Shown: piece by piece, positions 17,216 through 24,969 of the stretch
How positions within the stretch are numbered: the first letter of the stretch is position 1
How the letters are laid out: every line of letters begins with the position of its first letter
DNA from: UBA3076 sp964646435
GTDB taxonomy: Bacteria > Desulfobacterota > Dissulfuribacteria > Dissulfuribacterales > UBA3076
Length of the DNA: 64,000 nucleotides
NCBI GenBank assembly: GCA_964646435.1
Contig: CAZYEJ010000001.1
Location: 17,710 to 81,709, forward strand
Reading direction: 5' to 3'
The notes under the pieces: generated by a model
Database searches by the model: none
Told to the model about the DNA's origin: nothing
What the model saw: the letters and a program-made list of their open reading frames with translations, nothing else
Made by a program: the position numbers and the translations under genes

Positions 17216-18757
17216 ATGACTGAATATTTTATTAAACCAAAATCTTGGATTGGATTGAATTTAAGTGATGTGATCCGAAAAATATCAACGAACAAAATAA
17301 AAGTTAAACAAAAAGAATACTTAGAAAGTGGTTCTTTACCAATAATAGATCAAGGAAGTAAATATATTGGTGGGTATACAAATGATTTTTCCAAAAAGAT
17401 TGATTGTGAATTACCTGTAATTGTTTTTGGTGATCATACGAAAATAATTAAATTTATCAATTTTGACTTCGCACCCGGTGCAGATGGAGTAAAAATAATA
17501 AAACCAATAACTTGTTACGAACCAAAACTTTTTCAATTCTTTTTAAAGGTTTTAGTAAACAAGATCCCTGATAAGGGATATGCAAGACATTTTCAACATA
17601 TAGAAAAAACAAAAATCCCCCTCCCCCCCCTCCCCGAACAACACCAAATCGTCGCCAAAATCGAAGAACTCTTTTCAAAACTCGACAACGGCATCGAAAA
17701 CCTGAAAAAAGCCCTGGAACAACTGAAAACTTACCGCCAGGCCGTGCTGAAATACGCCTTTGAAGGCAAGTTGACCAAAGAGTGGCGCACTCAACAGAGA
17801 CGTGAGGGAAATCCACCGAAACCGGCGGAAAAGCTGCTGGAACAGATCAATACAGAGCGAGAAAAACATTACCAAAAGCAGATAGTAAATTGGAAACAAG
17901 CAGTTACAGAATGGAAAGTGAATGGGGAAAAGGGGAAAAAACCAACGCGAATTTCTAGGCCAAAAACCCTTTCAAAATTAACTTCGGAAGAAACTGAAAT
18001 TTATGGTGAATTACCAACTTCCTGGCGATGGTCAACATTCTGTAATGTCACATATAAAATTGGTGATATCGACCATAAAATGCCTAAGGACTTCACTGGC
18101 GGCTTACCGTATCTATCTACAGGTAACTTAAAAAAAAATGGAACTATTGATTTCGCTAATGCCAAAACAATTTCAAAGGAAGATTTTGAAAGATTATCCT
18201 TAAAAATAAAACCGGAGAGAGGCGATATAATATTTCCCAGATACGGAACAATTGGCCGTAATATATTAATAAATTTCAATAAAGAATTTTTAGTTTCTTA
18301 TTCATGTGCAATTATCAAGAATATCCTCTCGTTAATGGATGGTAGATTTGTTTACTACTATTCATTATCTCCGATCATTAAAAAAGAAATTGAAAAGTAT
18401 GCAGTACAAACTACACAAGCCAATATAGGTATTGCATCTATTGAAAATTTTGTTTTTCCACTCTGCTCCCTCCCCGAGCAACAAGCCATCGTCTCCGAAA
18501 TCGAATCCCGCCTGTCCGTCTGCGACAAACTTGAACAAATCATTGAAGACAGCCTTAAAAAAGCCGAAGCCCTGCGGCAGAGCATTTTGAAGAAGGCATT
18601 TGAAGGGGAACTGACAAAGGAGTGGCGGGAAGCGCACCCGGAGCTGATTTCCGGTGAAAACTTGGTGGAGAAACTGCTGGAAAAAATCAAAGCGGAAAAG
18701 GCTCTGTCCATCGCTATTCGGAAAAAACCGCAATCGAAGAAGATGAAGAAAAAATGA
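17216..18757 (+). CDS. hsdS: Type I restriction-modification specificity subunit
   Basis: The 513-residue S subunit has two target-recognition domains, each followed by a conserved helical spacer: PLPEQHQIVAKIEELFSKLD (about residue 140) and SLPEQQAIVSEIESRLSVCD (about 420), both leading to a FEGxLTKEWR helix. It determines the bipartite target sequence for methylation and cleavage. I start it at 17216 (MTEYFIKP), directly after the hsdR stop; an in-frame ATG at 17195 is possible. The recognition domains are much more AT-rich than the spacers, typical of exchange between alleles. A C8 tract at 17623-17630 encodes part of the PLPPLPEQ stretch and is a candidate slippage site. Confidence 0.93.
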   Translation: MTEYFIKPKSWIGLNLSDVIRKISTNKIKVKQKEYLESGSLPIIDQGSKYIGGYTNDFSKKIDCELPVIVFGDHTKIIKFINFDFAPGADGVKIIKPITCYEPKLFQFFLKVLVNKIPDKGYARHFQHIEKTKIPLPPLPEQHQIVAKIEELFSKLDNGIENLKKALEQLKTYRQAVLKYAFEGKLTKEWRTQQRREGNPPKPAEKLLEQINTEREKHYQKQIVNWKQAVTEWKVNGEKGKKPTRISRPKTLSKLTSEETEIYGELPTSWRWSTFCNVTYKIGDIDHKMPKDFTGGLPYLSTGNLKKNGTIDFANAKTISKEDFERLSLKIKPERGDIIFPRYGTIGRNILINFNKEFLVSYSCAIIKNILSLMDGRFVYYYSLSPIIKKEIEKYAVQTTQANIGIASIENFVFPLCSLPEQQAIVSEIESRLSVCDKLEQIIEDSLKKAEALRQSILKKAFEGELTKEWREAHPELISGENLVEKLLEKIKAEKALSIAIRKKPQSKKMKKK

Positions 18758-20202
18758 ACAAAACCGGAATAAAAAAACTGATTCAAGAAGGAGAAGGCAT
18801 CTCCGTCGAGTTCAAGGAATGCCGGAACAAGCTGAACAAAAACGTTTTTAAAAGTATCTGTGCGTTTCTAAACCGGAACGGCGGGTATTTAATACTTGGT
18901 GTCAATGACAAAGGAAAGATAACAGGCGTCGACTCCGAAGCGGTGGAGCAGGTCAAAAAAGAGCTGGTTACCGCCCTGAATAATCCACAGAAACTGAATC
19001 CGACGTGTTATCTGATGCCCGAAGAAGTAGACCTTGACGGCAAATGCGTCATCCGCCTCTTTGTCCCGGAAAGCTCCCAGGTTCACCGTTGCAATGGTAA
19101 AATCTATGACCGCAATGAAGACGGAGACTTTGATATCACCAGTAACACGAATCTGGTAACAGCGCTTTATATCCGAAAGCAGACCACCTACTCGGAAAAC
19201 CTCATATATCCTTATGTTTCCATTAAAGACCTGCGTGCAGACCTTGTTTCCAAAGCAAGAACACTGGTAGCTAATCAAAGGCCCGGGCATCCCTGGGCGG
19301 GGATGTCGGATATTGAACTGCTTCAAAGCGCCCAGCTTTTTCAAAGGGACTATCAAAGTGGCGAGGAAGGGTTTACGCTGGCCGCAGTCCTTCTCTTGGG
19401 AGACGATCAGGTCATTTTGTCCGTGCTGCCCCATCATCGAACCGATGCATTGCTCCGGCGTGAGAATATAGACAGATACGACGATCGCGATGATATCCGG
19501 ACAAACCTGATTGAAAGTTACGACCGACTGATGGCATTTGTCGCCAAGCATTTGCCGGACAAATTTTTCCTGGAAAAGGACCAGCGGATCAGCTTAAGAG
19601 ACCATATATTCAGGGAAGTGGCTTCAAACATGCTGATCCACCGTGAATTTTTAAATCCTTACCCGGCCAAGTTTATTATTGAAAGCCACCGGTTATTTGC
19701 TGAAAACAGCAACAAGCCCCATGGGCACGGTTTGATCGACCCCGCAAATTTTTCTCCCTTTCCCAAGAATCCGGTGATTGCCCGTTTCTTCAAGGAAATC
19801 GGACGAGCGGATGAGCTTGGTTCCGGAGTAAGAAATCTTTTTAAATACTGCCGGCATTATTCCGGGGGAAAAATTCCTGAACTGATCGAGGAAGACATTT
19901 TTAAGTGTATTGTGCCGCTTACCCCGCAAGTCACCCCGGAAGCTACCGAGCAAGTTACCGAGCAAGTTACCGAGCAGGTCACCGAGCAGGCCGAGAAGAG
20001 CAAAGAAATTCTTGAATTTTGCACGACCCCAAAATCAACATCTGAAATAATGGACTTTCTGGGATTAAAGCATCGGGAACATTTTCGAGCAAAAATTATC
20101 CATCCTTTATTGAAACAAGGTCTTTTGAAGCTAACAATTCCGGATAAACCCACAAGCTCGAAACAAAAATATTATTCAACCAAAGAGAAAAAAAAGGAAT
20201 GA
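18754..20202 (+). CDS. AlbA_2/Schlafen-like DNA-binding protein inside the hsd operon
   Basis: The 482-residue protein begins with an AlbA_2 domain (EGISVEFKECRNKLN, AFLNRNGGYLILGVNDKG, residues 14-54). A central RecG-C-like region follows (VASNMLIHREFLNP, FKEIGRADELGSGVRNLFKY, residues 287-368) and then a winged-helix tail. A linker of 12-bp DNA repeats encodes successive TEQV units near residues 399-412. Genes of this class often sit in type I systems, presumably as regulators or accessory defence factors; the biochemical role here is unknown. It overlaps hsdS and hsdM by 4 bp each (ATGA), so it is translated as part of the operon. Confidence 0.88.
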   Translation: MNKTGIKKLIQEGEGISVEFKECRNKLNKNVFKSICAFLNRNGGYLILGVNDKGKITGVDSEAVEQVKKELVTALNNPQKLNPTCYLMPEEVDLDGKCVIRLFVPESSQVHRCNGKIYDRNEDGDFDITSNTNLVTALYIRKQTTYSENLIYPYVSIKDLRADLVSKARTLVANQRPGHPWAGMSDIELLQSAQLFQRDYQSGEEGFTLAAVLLLGDDQVILSVLPHHRTDALLRRENIDRYDDRDDIRTNLIESYDRLMAFVAKHLPDKFFLEKDQRISLRDHIFREVASNMLIHREFLNPYPAKFIIESHRLFAENSNKPHGHGLIDPANFSPFPKNPVIARFFKEIGRADELGSGVRNLFKYCRHYSGGKIPELIEEDIFKCIVPLTPQVTPEATEQVTEQVTEQVTEQAEKSKEILEFCTTPKSTSEIMDFLGLKHREHFRAKIIHPLLKQGLLKLTIPDKPTSSKQKYYSTKEKKKE

Positions 20203-21677
20203 ACAACACCGCAAGCATCATTTCAAAAGTCTGGAGTTTCTGCCACACCTTGCGGGATGACGGCGTCAGTTACGGCGATTATCTGGAGCAGCTCACCTAT
20301 CTGCTGTTTCTCAAGATGGCCGAGGAATACAGCAAGATTTACAAAAAAGAGGTCGGCATCCCGGCTGGATACAATTGGGATAGTCTGCAAACCGTAAAAG
20401 GGGCGGAACTCGAATCCCATTATATCAAACTGCTCAGGGCGCTGGGCCAACAGAAAGGCATGATCGGCCAGATTTTTGTCAAATCCCAGAACCAGATTCA
20501 GGATCCGGCCAAGCTTTATAAGATCATTCACATGATCGATGCGGAAAACTGGGTCATGATGGGAGCGGACGTCAAGGGGGATATCTACGAGGGCCTGCTT
20601 GAAAAAAATGCCGAAGACGTCAAAAGCGGCGCCGGACAGTATTTTACCCCACGGTCGTTGATCAGGGCCATGGTGGAGTGCGTCCGACCAGAACCTGACA
20701 AAACCATAGCCGACCCAGCATGCGGCACAGGCGGTTTTTTCCTGGCGGCATATGACTTTTTGATCAAGAATTACAACCCTGACAAAGGCCAGAAAATCTT
20801 CTTAAAAAATCAAACCTTTTTCGGCAATGAGATCGTGGCCAATGCCCGCCGCCTGGCATTGATGAACATGTTTCTGCATAATATCGGGGAGATTACCGGC
20901 GAATCCACCATCTCCGCCAACGATTCCCTGATTGCCGATACCGGCGACCGGTACGACTATGTCCTGACCAATCCGCCGTTCGGGAAAAAAAGCAGCATCA
21001 CGATCACCAATGGCGAGGGGAAACAGGAAAAAGAAGATCTGAGATACAACCGGCAGGACTTCTGGGCCACCACCTCGAACAAGCAGCTCAATTTTGTCCA
21101 GCATGTTCGCACCATACTCAAAACCAGCGGTCAGGCGGCCGTGGTGGTTCCGGACAATGTGCTGTTTGAAGGCGGGGCCGGTGAAACGGTTCGACGAAAA
21201 CTCCTTAAAAATACCGATCTGCACACCATCCTGAGGCTGCCCACCGGCATATTTTATGCCCAGGGGGTCAAGGCGAACGTGATCTTTTTCGAAAACAAAC
21301 CTGCCAGCAAATACCCCTGGACAAAAGAGGTCTGGTTTTATGACTTCAGGACCAATATCCATTTTACGAAAAAGAAAAACCAGATGACCTATGGCAATCT
21401 GAAGGATTTCATAACCTGCTACAAGCCTGAAAACCGTCACAAACGAAAGGAAACCTGGTCAGAAGACAATCCCGACGGCAGATGGCGCAAATTTACCTAT
21501 GAAGACATTGTCGCCCGTGACAAAACGAGTCTGGACATCTCCTGGATCAGAGACGAAAGCCTGGCAGACCTGGACAACCTCCCCGATCCCGATGTGTTGG
21601 CCGAAGAGATCATCGAAAACCTTGAAGCAGGTGTCGAGAGTTTTAAGCAAATTATGGAGTCGATCAATGGGCAATAA
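20199..21677 (+). CDS. hsdM: Type I restriction-modification DNA adenine methyltransferase
   Basis: The 492-residue N6-adenine methyltransferase has the N-terminal helical HsdM_N domain (1-140), GQYFTPRSLIRAM (147-159), SAM motif I ADPACGTGGFFLAA (171-184) and catalytic NPPF (258-261). With two M and one S it methylates the host target and protects it from HsdR. It is the last gene of the overlapping operon. Base composition is balanced, unlike the AT-rich hsdS recognition domains. The 162 bp after it hold only a short non-coding stretch before the MNT/HEPN pair. Confidence 0.96.
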   Translation: MNNTASIISKVWSFCHTLRDDGVSYGDYLEQLTYLLFLKMAEEYSKIYKKEVGIPAGYNWDSLQTVKGAELESHYIKLLRALGQQKGMIGQIFVKSQNQIQDPAKLYKIIHMIDAENWVMMGADVKGDIYEGLLEKNAEDVKSGAGQYFTPRSLIRAMVECVRPEPDKTIADPACGTGGFFLAAYDFLIKNYNPDKGQKIFLKNQTFFGNEIVANARRLALMNMFLHNIGEITGESTISANDSLIADTGDRYDYVLTNPPFGKKSSITITNGEGKQEKEDLRYNRQDFWATTSNKQLNFVQHVRTILKTSGQAAVVVPDNVLFEGGAGETVRRKLLKNTDLHTILRLPTGIFYAQGVKANVIFFENKPASKYPWTKEVWFYDFRTNIHFTKKKNQMTYGNLKDFITCYKPENRHKRKETWSEDNPDGRWRKFTYEDIVARDKTSLDISWIRDESLADLDNLPDPDVLAEEIIENLEAGVESFKQIMESINGQ

Positions 21678-21839
21678 AGAGCGCAGATAATAAACAGATC
21701 ATGCGTCGTTAACACGCAGGGCCTAATGGATATTTGGGGCTATCATTCAGGAACTCGAATGAGTCAAGAAATAGTCCAAAAGTACCTTAAAGGCTCATGA
21801 GGTTATGCTCGCCAAACTGCAACGAGGTAAAAAGAGGTC

Positions 21840-22160
21840 ATGAAAGAACTTGAGGAAAAAATTGCAAATAGTTTCAAACTTCTGCTGTCAAAACGTGTAC
21901 CGCTGCACAGAATAATAGTATTCGGCTCGCGCGCACGAGGAGACGCCGATCCCGATTCCGATATGGATCTACTGGTAGTCCTGAACGGACCTAATTCTAC
22001 TGATGCGAGGAAACATGTAAACGACTGCGCCTGGGAAGCGGGCTTTAATCATGGTCTTGTTGTCTCTCCCATAGTTGTTTCCCGCCAGAGCTGGGAAAAT
22101 GGTCCTGAACGATATTCCCTGCTCGCACAAGCGGTTAAGGAGGAGGGAGTAGCTGTATGA
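21840..22160 (+). CDS. MNT-domain nucleotidyltransferase (antitoxin)
   Basis: The 106-residue minimal nucleotidyltransferase contains FGSRARGDADPDSDMDLLVVL, giving the GS motif and both catalytic Asp residues intact. In MntA/HepT systems such proteins inactivate the HEPN partner by adding AMP to a tyrosine; that role here is inferred from pairing. It overlaps the HEPN gene by 4 bp (ATGA) and follows the hsd operon on the same strand. It looks complete, in contrast to the two decayed relatives at 1424 and 13813. Confidence 0.88.
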   Translation: MKELEEKIANSFKLLLSKRVPLHRIIVFGSRARGDADPDSDMDLLVVLNGPNSTDARKHVNDCAWEAGFNHGLVVSPIVVSRQSWENGPERYSLLAQAVKEEGVAV

Positions 22161-22564
22161 AAGATGACGAAATTCTTATTCTTATCCAGTATCGGATAAA
22201 GCAGGCAGAAGAGTCGCTTGAGGACGCAAAAGCTCTTCTGGACGGAGGTCGCAGCCCTCGGAGCATCATTAACCGATCTTACTATGCTATGTTTTATGCC
22301 GTACTCGCTCTATTGCAGAAGATCGGGAAGGTTCCGCGCAAGCATAGCGGAGCGATCAGTCTTTTTGATACTGAATATGTCTTGAAAGATTTGTTCCCAA
22401 AAGAGCTTTCCAAAGATCTCCATGATATTTTCAACCTTCGACAGGTATCCGACTATCAGGTCATTGAAACAGTCACGTTAGAGGAGGCCGAAACAGCCTT
22501 GAAACGGGCGGAAGGTTTCGTTGAAGCCATCAGAAAACACCTGATACCGGAAAACAGGCAATAA
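22157..22564 (+). CDS. HEPN-domain protein, partner of the MNT protein
   Basis: The 135-residue all-helical protein has the HEPN (PF05168-like) landmarks RSIINRSYYAMFYAVLALL (33-51), a KHSGAISLFDTEYV block and the C-terminal LRQVSDYQV. The usual RNase motif Rx4-6H is not obvious: the C-terminal Arg is followed by a DY rather than a His. Toxicity by RNA cleavage is therefore doubtful, and it may belong to the non-nucleolytic HEPN group. It is translationally coupled to the nucleotidyltransferase upstream. After it the DNA becomes a patchwork of non-coding and mobile fragments. Confidence 0.85.
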   Translation: MKDDEILILIQYRIKQAEESLEDAKALLDGGRSPRSIINRSYYAMFYAVLALLQKIGKVPRKHSGAISLFDTEYVLKDLFPKELSKDLHDIFNLRQVSDYQVIETVTLEEAETALKRAEGFVEAIRKHLIPENRQ

Positions 22565-22700
22565 AAGAAACAGTGGTATTGTCGATTACCTGAAAGCTAA
22601 TGGACCGGAATTTCTGCTGGAGTAATTAAAGTTGTAACTATTCAGGCTGAAGACTGAGGTATCTCAACTATCTCGCAACGATCGAGCAGGGATGAATCCT

Positions 22701-22763
22701 CTAAACTAATACTGCAATCTCGTCAGCCAACTCAAATAGCCGCAGTTTTGTATGATCACACAT
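22701..22763 (-). pseudogene. Possible four-helix-bundle protein remnant
   Basis: The minus strand encodes MCDHTKLRLFELADEIAVLV before a stop. This resembles the first helix of small four-helix-bundle (bAvd/S23-type) proteins, which often begin with HTKLRAFELADELA. Only this N-terminal piece remains, so I regard it as a remnant; chance similarity is possible. Confidence 0.35.
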
Positions 22764-22807
22764 GATTTGTCCCTATTGGCCTTCTACCTTCAGTCTATTC
22801 ACCTGAA

Positions 22808-22936
22808 TATTTAGAGTATATCCACTATAATCCTGTTAAACGAGGATATGTTGACAAACCTGAGCATCGGAGATATTCCACCGGCCGTGACTATGTTGGG
22901 CTAAAAGGATTGGTGGCAGTAAAACCGCTGATCTAA
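22808..22936 (+). pseudogene. REP-associated tyrosine transposase (Y1/IS200-like) C-terminal remnant
   Basis: An open frame reads YIHYNPVKRGYVDKPEHRRY then STGRDYVGLKGLVAVKPLI before TAA. The YIHxNPVKRGxVxxPExxxYSS signature is diagnostic of the C-terminus of Y1-type transposases of the REP-associated group. The catalytic HUH domain and the rest of the gene are missing. A REP-like palindrome lies 26 bp downstream. Confidence 0.8.
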
Positions 22937-22961
22937 AAGAAAACAGAGCCTTAAGGCATGC

Positions 22962-22986
22962 ATTCCCAGGCAGAACCTGGGAACGA
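22962..22986. repeat. REP-like palindrome at the right edge of the restriction island
   Basis: ATTCCCAGGC-5-CCTGGGAACG forms a hairpin nearly identical to the one at 14155-14181 but in opposite orientation, judged from its asymmetric ends. It is adjacent to the Y1 transposase remnant, the enzyme class that mobilises such sequences. The gap 22565-22807 otherwise shows no gene. Confidence 0.72.
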
Positions 22987-23033
22987 GGAAAAATTAGAAT
23001 ACAGGATATAAAGGGGTAAACAAAGAAAACTTT

Positions 23034-24620
23034 ATGGATAGTTTTAATCAAAAAGAGATCAACCGGAGACGAACATTTGGAATTATCAGTCATCCTGATG
23101 CAGGCAAAACCACGCTGACGGAAAAACTTCTCCTCTTTGGCGGGGCGATCCAGCAGGCTGGGGCTGTTAAGGCAAAGAAAGCTACCAGGCATGCCACCAG
23201 TGACTGGATGTCGATTGAGAAGGAAAGAGGTATTTCAGTTACAACTTCTGTAATGAAATTTAACTACGGAGATTTTGAGATTAATCTGCTCGACACACCC
23301 GGCCACCAGGACTTTTCGGAAGATACATACAGGGTGTTGACTGCCGTCGACAGCGCCCTGATGGTAATTGACAGCGTAAAGGGGGTGGAACCTCAGACCA
23401 AAAAACTCATGGAGGTCTGTAGGATGCGCAACACCCCGATCATTACATTCATAAACAAGCTTGATCGTGAAGGCATGGCGCCTCTTGATATTCTTGATGA
23501 TATTGAGGATAAACTGCAGATCGAATGTACGCCGCTTTCCTGGCCTATCGGTATGGGCAAGCGCTTTAAAGGTGTATATAATCTCTTTCACAAACAATTG
23601 CATATTTTTGAACCAGGCAGAGAAACCCTTGGGCAGAAGGGGATCGTTATTAATGATCTGTCTGATCCTGCTCTGGATAAACTTTTAAAAGAACAGGCCA
23701 TTGAACTGCGGGAAGACATCGCGCTGATTGAAGGCGCCGTCAATCCTTTTGAGCGTCGACATTTTATAAAAGGAAGCCAGACGCCGGTCTTTTTCGGAAG
23801 CGCCATTAATAATTTTGGTGTTAAAGAGATGCTGGATGCATTTGTGGAACTGGCCCCCCATCCAGGTGTGAGACAGGCTGTTTCCCGTGAGGTTTCGCCA
23901 TACGAAAAAGAGTTTTCAGGCTTTGCTTTTAAAATACAGGCCAATATGGACCCTGTCCACCGGGACAGGATTGCATTTGTCAGGATCTGCTCAGGAAAAT
24001 TTACAAGAGGAATGAAAGTCGTTCACCACAGGATCGGAAAAAATGTAACCTTTGCCAATGCAACCATATTTATGGCACAGGACAGGGAGAATGTGGAGGA
24101 GGCTTTCCCAGGGGATATTATTGGTATCTATAACCACGGAACCATAAAAATCGGCGATACATTTACCGAAAAAGAACCTTTGAAATTCAGGGGGATCCCC
24201 AACTTTGCACCTGAGCATTTCAGGCGTGTGCGCTTGAAGAATCCGTTAAAGGCCAAACACCTTAAGAAAGGATTGATCCAGCTTGCAGAGGAGGGGGCTG
24301 TTCAGGTTTTTATGCCTGCTATAGGCAGAGACTATATCCTGGGGGCGGTTGGCGTCCTCCAGTTTGATGTAACCACGGCCCGTTTAAAGGCGGAATATGG
24401 TGTGGATGCCATATATGAACCTGTGAATTTTAATGTGGCACGCTGGGTCGGATGTGATGATCGCAAAAAAATGGCCGAATTTGAGAAAAAAAATATGGCC
24501 AACCTGGCAAGAGATGCCGAAGGCTGCCTTTCCTTTCTGACAACCAATGAATGGCAGCTCAACTACTGCATGGAAAAGTGGCCGGAGATAGAGTTTTCTA
24601 AGACACGGGAGGTTAACTGA
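23034..24620 (+). CDS. prfC: Peptide chain release factor 3
   Basis: The 528-residue translational GTPase has essentially the same length as E. coli RF3. The G1 loop SHPDAGKTT lies at residues 19-27, followed by the switch block SIEKERGISVTTSVM, G3 DTPGHQDF and G4 NKLDREG. The C-terminal domain contains AIGRDYILGAVGVLQFDV. It removes class I release factors from the ribosome after peptide release. It stands alone between the accessory island and element D2, with no operon partner. Confidence 0.97.
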   Translation: MDSFNQKEINRRRTFGIISHPDAGKTTLTEKLLLFGGAIQQAGAVKAKKATRHATSDWMSIEKERGISVTTSVMKFNYGDFEINLLDTPGHQDFSEDTYRVLTAVDSALMVIDSVKGVEPQTKKLMEVCRMRNTPIITFINKLDREGMAPLDILDDIEDKLQIECTPLSWPIGMGKRFKGVYNLFHKQLHIFEPGRETLGQKGIVINDLSDPALDKLLKEQAIELREDIALIEGAVNPFERRHFIKGSQTPVFFGSAINNFGVKEMLDAFVELAPHPGVRQAVSREVSPYEKEFSGFAFKIQANMDPVHRDRIAFVRICSGKFTRGMKVVHHRIGKNVTFANATIFMAQDRENVEEAFPGDIIGIYNHGTIKIGDTFTEKEPLKFRGIPNFAPEHFRRVRLKNPLKAKHLKKGLIQLAEEGAVQVFMPAIGRDYILGAVGVLQFDVTTARLKAEYGVDAIYEPVNFNVARWVGCDDRKKMAEFEKKNMANLARDAEGCLSFLTTNEWQLNYCMEKWPEIEFSKTREVN

Positions 24621-24688
24621 ATTCAACCTACCAAAAGGGAAAAGGTACATAAGAGTTAAGTTATTTTTGTGCCGGATGAAGTACTAAA

Positions 24689-24919
24689 AGATGAACATCG
24701 AACATCGAACGTCCAACATCGAATGTTGAATGGGGAAAAAGACTTATGACCTGGAAGAAAGGCTGCTAATTATTGCAGGAGGCGGTATATCAGTATACTT
24801 CAGCCTTCCACCTAAATGGCTAGCATACAGAAATAGCCGTTGAATGTTCGGTATTGGATATTTGTTTTTCATTCGACGTTGGACGTTCGATGTTCGATGT
24901 TCGACGTTCATCTTTCAAA
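24689..24919 (-). repeat. Dispersed palindromic element D, copy 2 (about 231 bp)
   Basis: This is the reverse-orientation counterpart of 11325-11552. It shares the GAACATCGAACGTCCAAC-type ends and, on the minus strand, the body strings CCAATACCGAACATTCAACG and CCTCCTGCAATAATTAGC. The gap 24621-24969 contains nothing else recognisable. It lies just beyond the 3' end of the membrane-fusion protein gene. Confidence 0.88.
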
Positions 24920-24969
24920 GTAAAAAGTCAGGGGCATTGGGGCTCATTTCGTTCTATAAAAATTTATGA

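Noticed and set aside
11325..24919. Idea that inversion between the two D elements separated the exporter genes
   Set aside because: Flipping the intervening segment would reverse the ATPase and first permease relative to the adaptor and second permease; the present order is already collinear, so insertion explains it better.
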